Assembly (NCBI RefSeq): GCF_013374995.1
Contig: NZ_CP056030.1
Span: 5,860,501-5,924,500 of the forward strand
Reading direction: 5' to 3'
Length of the DNA stretch: 64,000 nt
Source of the DNA: Pseudomonas eucalypticola
Lineage (GTDB): Bacteria > Pseudomonadota > Gammaproteobacteria > Pseudomonadales > Pseudomonadaceae
In this document: positions 52,216 through 60,865 of the stretch, piece after piece
Position numbering within the stretch: the stretch's first letter is position 1
How the letters are laid out: each line of letters opens with the position of its first letter
Made by a program: the position numbers and the translations under genes
The notes under the pieces: model-generated
What the model saw: only the letters and a program-made list of their open reading frames with translations
Databases searched by the model: none
What the model was told of the DNA's origin: nothing

Positions 52216-53640
52216 TTATGTGGAGATTCGCGTCCAGGGAAACCACAGGCGCACCTCCACGCCGCCGTCCACGTTGCCCACCCGCAAGTGGCCGCCATGC
52301 AGGTGCAACACCTCCTCGACGAAATTCAGCCCAAGGCCCGTGCTCTTGCGCCCGGTAGCGGGCCTGGGCAGCGAGTAGAAGCGCTCGCTCAACCGCGCCA
52401 AGGCATAGTCGGGAATCGCTTCGGCCTGGTTGAACAGCACCAATTGCTGGCCGTCCATGCTTAACCGCAAGCGCCCGCCGGGCGGGGTGAAGTCCAACGC
52501 ATTATCCAGCAGGTTGCTGAACGCCTGACGCAGCAAAAATGGCTCGCCCAGCAAGACGACACCCCGCGGCACTGCGTTGCTGATGTCCAGGGCGCTGTTC
52601 TGCACCCGCGCTGCCTGGCTCTGCACCACGCTGTCGAACAGGGCCGCCACGGCGATATCGGCCTGCTCCTGCAAGCCTTGGCGCTGTTCAACCATGGCCA
52701 GGTTCAGCAACCGCTCGATCAACTGCTGCAAGCGCGCGCTCTCGCGGTCGATGTTGCCGACGAAGCGCTGTTGCTGCGCTGCCGGCATTGGCCCTTGCAG
52801 CAGCTCGGCAGCGCCGCGAATGGCGGCCAGGGGGCTTTTCAGTTCATGGGTCAGGGTGTGCACATAACGCTCCACGTAGTCCTTGCCCTCCAACTGCGAT
52901 CGCATGTGCGCCACCGCAGTGGCCAGTTGTGCCAGCTCGCCGCCGCCATAGGCCGGCAAGGCTACGCGCTCGCCTTCACTGACGGCCTGGGCATAGTGGG
53001 TCAGCTTGCGCAACGAACGGGTCAGCCACCACGACAGGCCCGCGCCCACCAGCAAGCCCATGATGATCAACCCCAGGCCGAACGCCAGCAACCGCCGTTC
53101 CGAGCGGTCTATGTAAGGCTGCAAGGAGCGGTTGGGCTTGGCCACGGTGACCTCGCCGATGATCTGCGCGCCGTCCATGATCGGTGCGCCCACATGCATC
53201 ACCGACGACTCGGGGTCGGCAGGGTCGCTACGGGTGGACCGTGCACCGTACTGGCCGCGCAAGGTCAGGTACACATCGTTCCAGCGCGAATAATCCTGAC
53301 CCACGGCCTGCCCCGCCGAGTCCAGCAAGACGATGCCTCGTGCGTCGGTGACATAGATACGGTGGCTGACCTGGTTCTTTGCCAGCCCCCAGATCTCGGC
53401 CTTCGGCTCGCGGCGGCCGTACGCCGTGAGGGCGTCGTTGAGGCGGCTCTGGTCCAGGGTGCCGGCCTTGACGTCCGGGGCCAGTATTTCGGCCAGCAGG
53501 TTGGCGGTGTCCACCAGGGTTTCCTCGGTGGACTGGCGCACCCCGGGGCGGATTTCCTCGCGCACCGTGTACAACAGGAAGTAACCGGTCAGGCCAACGA
53601 AGAAGAAGTAGACCAGGAATATCCGTATTCCCAGGCGCAT
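52216..53640 (-). CDS. creC: Sensor histidine kinase CreC
   Basis: This 474-residue kinase has membrane helices near residues 7-27 and 183-205, a periplasmic sensor between them, a HAMP linker, the H-box HELKSPLAAIRGAAELL, the N-box QAFSNLLDNALDFT and the G-box GRKSTGLGLNFVEEVLHLHGG. These match CreC. In Pseudomonas CreBC responds to cell-wall damage caused by inhibition of PBP4. The start overlaps the creB stop by one base. Confidence 0.93.
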   Translation of the reverse strand: MRLGIRIFLVYFFFVGLTGYFLLYTVREEIRPGVRQSTEETLVDTANLLAEILAPDVKAGTLDQSRLNDALTAYGRREPKAEIWGLAKNQVSHRIYVTDARGIVLLDSAGQAVGQDYSRWNDVYLTLRGQYGARSTRSDPADPESSVMHVGAPIMDGAQIIGEVTVAKPNRSLQPYIDRSERRLLAFGLGLIIMGLLVGAGLSWWLTRSLRKLTHYAQAVSEGERVALPAYGGGELAQLATAVAHMRSQLEGKDYVERYVHTLTHELKSPLAAIRGAAELLQGPMPAAQQQRFVGNIDRESARLQQLIERLLNLAMVEQRQGLQEQADIAVAALFDSVVQSQAARVQNSALDISNAVPRGVVLLGEPFLLRQAFSNLLDNALDFTPPGGRLRLSMDGQQLVLFNQAEAIPDYALARLSERFYSLPRPATGRKSTGLGLNFVEEVLHLHGGHLRVGNVDGGVEVRLWFPWTRIST

Positions 53641-54314
53641 CAGCTGTGGCCCGGGCTGTAGCTGTAGCCCAGGCCACGGTGGGTCTGGATGGGCTCCGCC
53701 TCGGCGGCCACCTGGCGCAGCTTGGCGCGCAGGCTCTTGATGTGGGTGTCGATGCTGCGCTCGTAGCCGGCGTCACTGGGCACGCCCACCGCGTCGAGCA
53801 GTTGTTCGCGGCTGAACACCCGCTCAGGTTGGTCAAGCAAGCTGTGCAGCAGGCGAAATTCATGGCGAGTCAGGCTCAGCGGCTGGCCACGGTAGCTGAT
53901 CAGAAAACGCTCGTTATCCACCTGGAACACCGGCGACGGCGTTTCCTGCCGGGGTACCACGCGCTTGAGGATGGCCCGCACCCGCGCCGAGACCTCCCGG
54001 GGGCTGAACGGCTTGATCACGTAATCATCGGCACCGATTTCCAGGCCCACCACCCGGTCGATCTCGGCATCGCGCGCAGTGAGGAAGATCACCGGCACTT
54101 CGCTGAAACGGCGCAGTTGCTTGCAGGTTTCAAAGCCACTGATATCCGGCAGGCCCACGTCCAGGATCAGCAGGTCGGCCGGCTGGCGGCGCTGGTGCTC
54201 CAGCGCGGCCTGGCCAAGGCTGACCCAGGTAGTCTCGAACCCTTCACCCTGCAAGGCGTAGACCAGCGTATCGGCGATGGCGGCTTCGTCTTCGACGATC
54301 AATATGTGCGCCAT
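53640..54314 (-). CDS. creB: Response regulator CreB
   Basis: The 224-residue OmpR-type regulator has a receiver with HILIVEDEAAIADTL, the phosphorylated Asp in LLILDVGLPDISG, and KPFSPREV. The C-terminal winged helix has LTRHEFRLLHSLLDQPERVFSREQLLDAVG and RSIDTHIKSLRAKLR. The start MAHILIVEDE at 54314 is 5 bp after the retropepsin-like gene, suggesting co-transcription. I did not find a convincing Cre tag upstream. Confidence 0.93.
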   Translation of the reverse strand: MAHILIVEDEAAIADTLVYALQGEGFETTWVSLGQAALEHQRRQPADLLILDVGLPDISGFETCKQLRRFSEVPVIFLTARDAEIDRVVGLEIGADDYVIKPFSPREVSARVRAILKRVVPRQETPSPVFQVDNERFLISYRGQPLSLTRHEFRLLHSLLDQPERVFSREQLLDAVGVPSDAGYERSIDTHIKSLRAKLRQVAAEAEPIQTHRGLGYSYSPGHS

Positions 54315-54318
54315 GGCC

Positions 54319-54822
54319 TCAGCACTCAGGGTCGCCAGCGGTGTAGCGGCGGGCCGGGTTAACCGCCGCGCCGAATTCACGCAGGCCCTTGGCGCCGATC
54401 AGCAGCGGGTAGTTGAAGCTGCTGCGGTCCACCAGGTTGGCCTCGATGGTGCGCCGGGTACCGCCCAGGCACATTTCCAGCTCCACCACCGGGCGCTTGG
54501 CCACTTCGGCGGTCTCGCCCTCATCCTCCTCGTCGGCACGGCTCTTGATGCGGCTGATGCGGGCAACCTTGTGTTCGAACACCTTGCCGTCGGCGTCCCT
54601 GGTCGCCAGGCGGAAGCGTACCCAGTCGTCACCATCGCGCTTGAACAACTGGATATCGCGGGCCGACAGCGACGCGGTGAGCGCACCGGTGTCCATCTTC
54701 GCCTTGAGCGTGGCGCCGCCGATTTCCGGCAGCTTGATGTTTTCGTAGCGCCCGTACAGGGTCGGCTCAGCGGCCATGACCGGCAGGGCCAGCAGCGACA
54801 GCAATGCAAGAACGGATTTCAC
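54319..54822 (-). CDS. Retropepsin-like / ATP-dependent zinc protease family protein (DUF785)
   Basis: The 167-residue protein has a signal peptide (MKSVLALLSLLALPVMA-AEP). The core has KLPEIGGATLKAKMDTGALTASLSA, where DTGA is the retropepsin-like active-site motif, then VELEMCLGGTRRTIEANLVDRSSFNYPLLIG, typical of PF05618. Relatives include RimB/RloA-type proteases. Location is periplasmic. It is first in a run with creBCD, as I recall for P. aeruginosa too, so it may share their envelope-stress role. Confidence 0.87.
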   Translation of the reverse strand: MKSVLALLSLLALPVMAAEPTLYGRYENIKLPEIGGATLKAKMDTGALTASLSARDIQLFKRDGDDWVRFRLATRDADGKVFEHKVARISRIKSRADEEDEGETAEVAKRPVVELEMCLGGTRRTIEANLVDRSSFNYPLLIGAKGLREFGAAVNPARRYTAGDPEC

Positions 54823-55013
54823 TGGCAGTCTTCCTCAGAGGTTATGTCTGCGCCCAGTCCAACAGAGGAGCGCGTTCAGCCGATAGTTCAGTGGCGTGGA
54901 GCATACCCAAAAAATCGTGAAACAATTGTCGATTACCATTCGGCACCGGCAATTTGGCGCCAGGCGCGGACCTGCTTATCATTGCCGGCCATAATTACTC
55001 CAAGAGTCGTTTT

Positions 55014-55904
55014 ATGCGTCGCCTGCTCGCCGGCAGTTTCACCACACTGCTGCTTTTGCTCAACACCCTGGTGCTTATCGGCCCACTTCTGGTCTTCGCC
55101 CTGCTCAAGCTTGCCGTCCGGGGGCGCTGGCGCGACCGCGCCTCGCTGGCGGTGATGTGGATCGCCGAAACCTGGGCGGAAATCGACAAGCTCATCTTCC
55201 GCCTGTGCATTCCCACCCGCTGGGACATCCGGGGTGCCGAAAGCCTGCGAGGGGACACCTCGTACCTGGTGGTCAGCAACCATCAATCGTGGGTAGACAT
55301 TCCCGCGCTGATCCAGGCGCTGAACCGCCGCACGCCGTTTTTCAAGTTTTTCCTCAAGAAAGAGTTGATCTGGGTACCGTTTCTGGGCCTGGCCTGGTGG
55401 GCGCTGGACTACCCCTTCATGAAACGCTACACCAAGGCTTTCCTGGACAAGCACCCCCACCTCAAGGGCAAGGACCTGGAAATCACCCGCCAGGCCTGCG
55501 AGCTGTTCAAGCGCCAGCCGGTGACCGTGGTCAATTACCTGGAAGGCACGCGCTTCACCCAGGCCAAGCGTGACGCCCAGGCCTCGCCATACAGGAACCT
55601 GCTCAAGCCCAAGGCCGGCGGCGTGGCATTCGTGCTGGCCGCCATGGGGCCGCAACTGGACCGCATGCTCGACGTGACGGTGGTGTACCCCGAAGGCAGG
55701 ATTCCGGGTTTCTGGAATTTGCTGTGCGGTGACGTGAAGCAGGTGATCGTCGAGATTCACTCACGGGACATCGACCCAAGGTTGCTGGCCGGCGACTACG
55801 AGAACGACCCGGCGTTTCGCCAGACCGTGCAGGATTGGGTGAACGGCCTGTGGCGCGAGAAGGATGCGCGGATCGAGGCGTTGCGCCTGGAACTGAAATC
55901 GTAA
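55014..55904 (+). CDS. PlsC-type acyltransferase (YihG-like)
   Basis: The 296-residue protein has an N-terminal membrane helix (FTTLLLLLNTLVLIGPLLVFALLKL) and the acyltransferase motif NHQSWVD (NHxxxD), followed by FLKKELIWVPFLGLAWWALDYPFMKR and the substrate motif YLEGTRF. These match the YihG/YihF-like lysophospholipid acyltransferases, which remodel membrane phospholipids. ATG 55014 is used as the start because the upstream extension is polar and poorly plausible. Confidence 0.88.
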   Translation: MRRLLAGSFTTLLLLLNTLVLIGPLLVFALLKLAVRGRWRDRASLAVMWIAETWAEIDKLIFRLCIPTRWDIRGAESLRGDTSYLVVSNHQSWVDIPALIQALNRRTPFFKFFLKKELIWVPFLGLAWWALDYPFMKRYTKAFLDKHPHLKGKDLEITRQACELFKRQPVTVVNYLEGTRFTQAKRDAQASPYRNLLKPKAGGVAFVLAAMGPQLDRMLDVTVVYPEGRIPGFWNLLCGDVKQVIVEIHSRDIDPRLLAGDYENDPAFRQTVQDWVNGLWREKDARIEALRLELKS

Positions 55905-55912
55905 GAATCGGT

Positions 55913-55959
55913 TCGCCCTGCCCTGCAAGGAATATCAGGTTTTGCAGGGCCGGGCGAAG
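55913..55959. terminator. Long hairpin between convergent genes
   Basis: Arms at 55913-55929 and 55943-55959 pair over 17 positions with a single mismatch, around a 13-nt loop. The hairpin sits exactly between the stops of the acyltransferase (plus) and DUF2780 (minus) genes. It is GC-rich without a T-run, so either a bidirectional end structure or a REP-type repeat. Confidence 0.6.
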
Positions 55960-55969
55960 CCAACGCGGC

Positions 55970-56518
55970 TTAGCCGCCTGTACCCCAGATGCCACCCAGG
56001 GTTTTCAACAGGCCACCGCCCACGCCTTGCTGCCCCAGGTACTGCAGGATCACCGGGGCAAATTGCCCGACCATGCCGCTGTCCATGCCCAATGCACCGA
56101 AGGCATTGTTCAGGTCATTGGTGTTCTTCACGTCCCCCAGCGCGCTGGTCAGGGCGCCCTTGTCGGTGCCGGTCTTGCCCAGCAGCCCGCCCAGGCTGCC
56201 CACGGCATTGGCGCCGGCCAGCTTGTCCAGCCCCGGTACTTGCTGGCTCAACTGGGAATAGTCCGACGAACTCAACTTGTTTTTCGCCAGCCCCAGCATG
56301 GCGCCGGTCCCGCCGACGGCCTGTTCGGGGGTAACCTTCAACTGCCCGCCCAGGTTGTTGAGCAACCCCGCGGCCTGGGGCGTTGAGGCGGCGTTACCGG
56401 CCTGGCCGTTCTGCAGTGAAGAGGCTGCGTTTACTGCGTCGTTGAGGTTGAAGGCTAAGACCGGGCTGGCGGCCAGGGCGGTGAGCGTTGCCAGGGTGAT
56501 GGCGCGCATGGTGTTCAT
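55970..56518 (-). CDS. DUF2780-type secreted protein
   Basis: The 182-residue protein has a signal peptide (MNTMRAITLATLTALAASPVLA-FNL). The mature part is rich in Gly, Asn, Gln and Leu, with LLNNLGGQLKVTPEQAVGGTGAMLGLAKNKL and QLSQQVPGLDKLAG; this GGTGA-type core is the DUF2780/VcgC pattern. The start at 56518 has an AAGGGGA ribosome-binding site. It is probably periplasmic or exported; function unknown. Confidence 0.82.
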   Translation of the reverse strand: MNTMRAITLATLTALAASPVLAFNLNDAVNAASSLQNGQAGNAASTPQAAGLLNNLGGQLKVTPEQAVGGTGAMLGLAKNKLSSSDYSQLSQQVPGLDKLAGANAVGSLGGLLGKTGTDKGALTSALGDVKNTNDLNNAFGALGMDSGMVGQFAPVILQYLGQQGVGGGLLKTLGGIWGTGG

Positions 56519-56721
56519 GGTGTTCCCCTTGAATCGTTGGGCCGCCGGCACAGTGTAGCCGGCGGCTAAAGCCAGGTTTTGACCGGGAAATACAGCTTTG
56601 TGTTCCAAAACCGAAATAAATTCGTACAAAAGCGCATCCATCACATTCCCCACCGCGTATATCACGCAACGGCCCGGTGGCTGGTCTAGGCTCTAGAAGC
56701 CCACTCAGCGGAGGCCCGACC

Positions 56722-57261
56722 ATCGATACCGAACAGCTACGCCAGTTGCTCGCCGCCTGCGCCCAGGGCAACCGCCGCGCCTTCGAGGCGCTCTACCGTG
56801 GCAGCAGTGCCCGCCTGCATGGCGTGGCGCTGCGTTGCGTGGGCCGCCGCGAACTGGCCGAAGAAGTGGTGCAGGAGAGTTTCGTGCGCATCTGGAACAA
56901 CGCGTCGCGCTATGACCCCAACCTGGCCGCGCCCATGACCTGGATGGTCAACATTACCCGGCACCTGGCCATCGACCTGCTGCGCCGTCGCCACGAGGTG
57001 CCATTGGACGATGCGCACCTGCAGGCCCTGAGCGACGACGGCCCCACGGCCGACGAGCAACTTGGCCGGGCCCGCGATGCAGCGGCGCTGAACCGTTGCC
57101 TCGATGACTTGGAGGGTATGCAGCGTCAGTCGATCCTCACTGCCTATTTCCACGGCTTGTCCAATGCGGACCTGGCGCGACAATTATCGGCGCCGCTGGG
57201 CTCGGTGAAATCATGGATACGCCGGGGCCTGGAGCGCCTGCGCCGGTGCCTGGAATCATGA
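56722..57261 (+). CDS. ECF RNA polymerase sigma factor
   Basis: The roughly 179-residue sigma factor has region 2 (FEALYRGSSARLHGVALRCVGRRELAEEVVQESFVRIWNNASRYDP, then MTWMVNITRHLAIDLLRRR) and region 4 (ILTAYFHGLSNADLARQLSAPLGSVKSWIRRGLERLRRCL). GGAGG (56710-56714) points with 7-nt spacing at an ATC codon at 56722, so the start may be AUC; GTG 56677 is the nearest canonical start. It overlaps the anti-sigma gene by 4 nt and probably belongs to the zinc-finger-free RskA-linked group. Confidence 0.85.
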   Translation: MDTEQLRQLLAACAQGNRRAFEALYRGSSARLHGVALRCVGRRELAEEVVQESFVRIWNNASRYDPNLAAPMTWMVNITRHLAIDLLRRRHEVPLDDAHLQALSDDGPTADEQLGRARDAAALNRCLDDLEGMQRQSILTAYFHGLSNADLARQLSAPLGSVKSWIRRGLERLRRCLES

Positions 57262-57932
57262 ACTACCACACGCCCACGTTGCGCCGTGCACTGGCGGCAG
57301 ACTACGCCATCGGCCTGATGGCGCCCGCCGCCCGGCGGCGCTTCGAGCGCTTGCTGGTCGACGACCACGCCCTGCGACAAGAGCTGGGCCAGTGGCAGGA
57401 TGCACTCGCCAGCCTGGCGGCGCCGCTGCCCGAAGCCCCGGTGCCGGAGCGGGTATGGGAGAATATCAAGGCACGCATCGAGCCCCAGCGCCTGCATGTG
57501 CCACCACCCTCGTTCACGCGCCGTAGGCTGGGCCTGGGTGCGCTGGCCGCGGCGGTAGTGCTGGCGGTCGGCCTGGGCATGTACTACAACCGCGACCAGG
57601 CGATGTACAGCGCGACCCTGGTCAGCGCCAGCAATCAGCCCGCGGTGACCATCGAGGCGTTTGACCAGTATCTGCAAGTGGCGCCGCTGAACCTTGCCAG
57701 CGCCCCGGCTGACCGCAGCATGCAATTGTGGGCGATTCCGGCCGAAGGTACGCCGGTGTCCCTGGGCCTGATGCCCGAAGGTGGCAAAGGCCGTATCAGC
57801 CTGGATGAAAGCCAGCGCAAACTGCTGGGCGAACCCATCGCCCTGGCCATCAGCCTGGAACCGGCAGGCGGTTCGCCCACCGGTCAGCCAACGGGGCCAG
57901 TGCTCTACCACGGCCAGGTGATCAGCCTGTAG
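57258..57932 (+). CDS. RskA-like anti-sigma factor
   Basis: The 224-residue protein has an N-terminal cytoplasmic anti-sigma region (TLRRALAADYAIGLMAPAARRRFERLL, where the ADYxxGxMxxxxRRRFE pattern is typical), a membrane helix near residues 96-114 (LGLGALAAAVVLAVGLGMYY), and a periplasmic RskA domain with QLWAIPAEGTPVSLGLMPEGG and LAISLEPAGGSPTGQPTGPVLYHG. It should hold the adjacent sigma factor inactive until a signal triggers its cleavage. The start overlaps the sigma gene stop (ATGA). Confidence 0.9.
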   Translation: MNYHTPTLRRALAADYAIGLMAPAARRRFERLLVDDHALRQELGQWQDALASLAAPLPEAPVPERVWENIKARIEPQRLHVPPPSFTRRRLGLGALAAAVVLAVGLGMYYNRDQAMYSATLVSASNQPAVTIEAFDQYLQVAPLNLASAPADRSMQLWAIPAEGTPVSLGLMPEGGKGRISLDESQRKLLGEPIALAISLEPAGGSPTGQPTGPVLYHGQVISL

Positions 57933-58014
57933 CAGCGGACCTGGCCGCGTCCCCGGCGCCGCGCCGCATCAGGCATTGCCGCATGCACCGCGACGCGGCC
58001 AGGTCCGCTGCTAC
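57929..58014. repeat. Perfect 23-bp inverted repeat (REP-type) with 40-nt spacer
   Basis: The arms at 57929-57951 and 57992-58014 are perfect reverse complements, beginning GTAGCAGCGGACC. The left arm contains the stop codon of the anti-sigma gene and the right arm ends 8 bp before the fdhA stop. A 13-bp part (GGTCCGCTGCTAC) recurs at 22352-22364, so the unit is a dispersed repeat. It may also end both convergent transcripts. Confidence 0.7.
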
Positions 58015-58021
58015 GCGGTTT

Positions 58022-59221
58022 TCAGGCGGCGCTGAAGAGTTTGTGCGGGTCGATGACGAATTTCTTCGGCACACCGGCATCGAACTCGCCATAGCCTTCC
58101 GGCGCCTGGTCCAGGGTGATGACCTGCACGCCCACTACTTCCGCGATGTTGATGCGGTCCCACATGATGGCCTGCATCAATTGACGGTTGTACTTCATCA
58201 CCGGGGTCTGGCCGGTGTGGAAGCTGTGGGACTTGGCCCAGCCCAGGCCAAAGCGAATGCTCAGGCTGCCCATCTTCGCCGCGGCGTCCACCGCACCCGG
58301 GTCTTCAGTCACGTACAGGCCGGGGATACCGATCTTGCCGGCTACACGTACCACGCCCATCAACGAGTTGAGCACCGTGGCCGGTGCTTCGTGCTGGGCA
58401 CCCGCATGGCCGTGGCCACGGGCCTCGAAACCCACCGCGTCTACCGCGCAATCCACTTCCGGCTCACCCAGCAGGTCGGCGATCTGTTCATGCAGCGGGG
58501 TGTCCTTGGACAGGTCGGCGATTTCGAAGCCTTGGGCCTTGGCGTGGGCCAGGCGCACCGGGTTGACGTCACCGACGATGACGACCGCTGCACCGAGCAA
58601 GCGCGCCGAGGCGGCCGCAGCCAGGCCCACCGGCCCGGCACCGGCCACATAAACGGTGCTGCCGGGGCCGACGCCTGCAGTGACGGCGCCGTGGTAACCG
58701 GTCGGCAGGATATCGGACAGGCACGTCAGGTCACGGATCTTCTCCATGGCCCGGTCGCGATCGCCCAGCTTGAGCAGGTTGAAATCAGCATACGGCACCA
58801 GCACGTATTCGGCCTGGCCGCCGACCCAATCGCCCATGTCCACGTAGCCATAGGCGCCGCCAGCACGGGCCGGGTTTACCGTCAGGCAGACGCCGGTGTG
58901 CTGTTCCTTGCAGGACCGGCAGCGGCCGCAGGCAACGTTGAAGGGAACCGAGACCAGGTCACCGACCTTGAGGTTTTCCACGTCCTTGCCGACTTCCAGC
59001 ACTTCGCCGGTGATTTCATGGCCCAGCACCAGGCCCACCTGGGCCGTGGTACGGCCGCGAACCATGTGCTGGTCCGAGCCGCAGATGTTGGTAGAAACGA
59101 CCCGCAGAATCACACCATGTTCGATGCGTTTTCCACGCGGGTCCTGCATTTTCGGGAAGGGAATTGTTTGCACCTCGACCTTGCCGCCACCGAGATACAC
59201 CACACCGCGATTACCAGACAT
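58022..59221 (-). CDS. fdhA: Glutathione-independent formaldehyde dehydrogenase
   Basis: This 399-residue zinc- and NAD-dependent enzyme oxidises formaldehyde to formate without glutathione. It starts MSGNRGVVYLGGGKVEVQTI, with the zinc-site sequence STNICGSDQHMVRGRT, the structural-zinc cysteines in CGRCRSCKEQHTGVC and the NAD motif VYVAGAGPVGLAAA. The family length is 399. A GAGGTG ribosome-binding site precedes the start. As last gene of the sox-purU-fdhA run it would clear formaldehyde released from sarcosine. Confidence 0.96.
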   Translation of the reverse strand: MSGNRGVVYLGGGKVEVQTIPFPKMQDPRGKRIEHGVILRVVSTNICGSDQHMVRGRTTAQVGLVLGHEITGEVLEVGKDVENLKVGDLVSVPFNVACGRCRSCKEQHTGVCLTVNPARAGGAYGYVDMGDWVGGQAEYVLVPYADFNLLKLGDRDRAMEKIRDLTCLSDILPTGYHGAVTAGVGPGSTVYVAGAGPVGLAAAASARLLGAAVVIVGDVNPVRLAHAKAQGFEIADLSKDTPLHEQIADLLGEPEVDCAVDAVGFEARGHGHAGAQHEAPATVLNSLMGVVRVAGKIGIPGLYVTEDPGAVDAAAKMGSLSIRFGLGWAKSHSFHTGQTPVMKYNRQLMQAIMWDRINIAEVVGVQVITLDQAPEGYGEFDAGVPKKFVIDPHKLFSAA

Positions 59222-59254
59222 GCTTTCACCTCACTGTTGTTGTTTTAAAGGCAA

Positions 59255-60112
59255 CTAAAGGACAACCGTTCGACCTCCGTTCAGGAACACCCGCCGCTCG
59301 ATGTGAAAACCCACCGCCCGGGCCAGGGTCTGGCACTCGATGTCGCGACCCTTGGCAATCAGGTCCTCGGCATAGTGGCTGTGGTCCACGACTTCGACGC
59401 CCTGGGCAATGATCGGGCCTTCGTCCAGGTCGTTATTGATGTAATGCGCCGTGGCGCCCACCAGTTTCACGCCTTTGTTGTACGCCTGGTGGTAGGGCTT
59501 GGCGCCTTTGAAGCCGGGCAGCAGGGAGTGGTGGATATTGATGGCCCAACCGTCCAGGCGCCGGCACAGTTCGGGCGACAGCACCTGCATGTAGCGGGCA
59601 AGAATCACCAGTTCGGCACCCTTCTGCTCAATGACTTCCAGCACCTTGCGCTCCTGCGCAGGCTTGTCGTTAGGGTCCAGGGGGAAATGGTAGTAGGGAA
59701 TTTCGTGCCAGCGAGCCAATGGCTCCAGATCCGGATGGTTGGACACCACGGCCACCACATCCATGGGCAATTGGCCGATGCGCTGGCGGTACAGCAGGTC
59801 GTTCAGGCAGTGGTCCGCCTTGGAGACCATGATCACCACCTTGGGCCGGTAGTGCGGCGGTGTCAGCTCGAAGACCATGCCGAACGACTCGCCACGCTCG
59901 GCCAGGCCGGCACGGAACGACTGCTCGTCAAAGCCATCGGGCTGACGGAATTCGACACGGATGAAAAACCGCGACGACAGGCGATCGTCGAACGAATGGT
60001 GCTCGGTGACATAGCAACCCTGTTCGAACAGGTAGCGGGTTACTGCGTCCACCGTGCCGAGCATGCTGGGGCAGTCGGCGGTGAGGATCCATGTATCGGG
60101 GGCACGGCTCAT
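59255..60112 (-). CDS. purU: Formyltetrahydrofolate deformylase PurU
   Basis: The 285-residue enzyme has an N-terminal ACT domain (WILTADCPSMLGTVDAVTRYLFEQGC) and a formyl-transferase-like catalytic domain with NIHHSLLPGFKGAKPYHQAY (HxSLLP) and the catalytic Asp in DEGPIIAQ. PurU hydrolyses 10-formyl-THF to formate and THF, recycling folate charged by sarcosine oxidase. The start at 60112 matches the family length and has GGAG 8 nt upstream. Confidence 0.95.
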   Translation of the reverse strand: MSRAPDTWILTADCPSMLGTVDAVTRYLFEQGCYVTEHHSFDDRLSSRFFIRVEFRQPDGFDEQSFRAGLAERGESFGMVFELTPPHYRPKVVIMVSKADHCLNDLLYRQRIGQLPMDVVAVVSNHPDLEPLARWHEIPYYHFPLDPNDKPAQERKVLEVIEQKGAELVILARYMQVLSPELCRRLDGWAINIHHSLLPGFKGAKPYHQAYNKGVKLVGATAHYINNDLDEGPIIAQGVEVVDHSHYAEDLIAKGRDIECQTLARAVGFHIERRVFLNGGRTVVL

Positions 60113-60140
60113 GGTAGGGCTCCAGTGCGCTGATGCGGCC

Positions 60141-60194
60141 TTCCCGGTCTGCGCCGCCCCGACATACCCTGTGGGGCCGGGCGAAGACCGGGAA
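60141..60194. repeat. Nested hairpin between soxG and purU
   Basis: TTCCCGGTCT (60141-60150) and AGACCGGGAA (60185-60194) pair perfectly, enclosing an inner GCCCC/GGGGC stem (60156-60160 with 60173-60177). It lies within the operon, so it could set the ratio of the sox and purU-fdhA transcripts. No T-run follows. Confidence 0.5.
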
Positions 60195-60198
60195 AGGA

Positions 60199-60831
60199 TC
60201 AACCGGTGATTTCCAGGCCATATTCGGCCGACGCGTCCTGCAACCACAGCCACCAGTAATCGGAGAAGCTGCGGCGCACCAGCAGCTCCCAGACATCTTC
60301 GCTGGGACGGCGGATCACCAGTTGCGACTTGGCGAACACCGTGCCCACGGCCTTGCCCACTGGAAAGTTGTCAGGGTGCACGTCGTAGCTGGTGGATTTC
60401 ATCAGGACCTGGCGCACGTTGGGCCCGCTGAGTTCCAGCAGGCTCTGGCCGCCGCTGACGTTGACCACGGCGATATGCTGGCCGGCCAGTGCTTCACGCA
60501 GGCGGTTCTCAGTGGCCACCTCTTCGCCGGCCGGCACGATCAGCAACCACTCGTCCGGGCCCAACCATTGCAGCGAGGTTTCGCCGCTGCTCACCAGTGC
60601 CAGGGCACCCGGCAGTTCCAGGCCCACCGCCTTGGCCACGCCTTCGGCGAAGGCCGGGTCATGGCCATTGCCGCGCAGGGTCAGGTGGCCCAGCAGTTTC
60701 TTGTCGCGCAGCTTTACACCGGCGTTCTTGCGGCCCTTGCCCACCAGCTTGGCGAGGTCGGCATGGTGCAGCGGTGCCTCGGCCTTGGCGGCGGTGGCCG
60801 GGCGTTGTTCGTATACGTTGACTGTGGTCAT
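60199..60831 (-). CDS. soxG: Sarcosine oxidase gamma subunit SoxG
   Basis: The 210-residue subunit belongs to heterotetrameric sarcosine oxidase. It starts MTTVNVYEQRPATAAKAEAPLHHADLA and has LQWLGPDEWLLIVP, VVNVSGGQSLLELSGPNVRQVLMK and the C-terminal RRSFSDYWWLWLQDA block, all typical of SoxG. It lies 79 bp downstream of soxA, with a REP-like hairpin in the gap. The length agrees with the family (about 200-210). Confidence 0.94.
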   Translation of the reverse strand: MTTVNVYEQRPATAAKAEAPLHHADLAKLVGKGRKNAGVKLRDKKLLGHLTLRGNGHDPAFAEGVAKAVGLELPGALALVSSGETSLQWLGPDEWLLIVPAGEEVATENRLREALAGQHIAVVNVSGGQSLLELSGPNVRQVLMKSTSYDVHPDNFPVGKAVGTVFAKSQLVIRRPSEDVWELLVRRSFSDYWWLWLQDASAEYGLEITG

Positions 60832-60865
60832 GTGGACACCTGTCAAAAGTCAGCAAAAGACGCTG

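Noticed and set aside
54902..54935. Possible Cre tag (GTGAA-N6-GTCGA) upstream of the creBCD run
   Set aside because: Only one half matches TTCAC; the other matches 3 of 5 bases, which is too weak to call.
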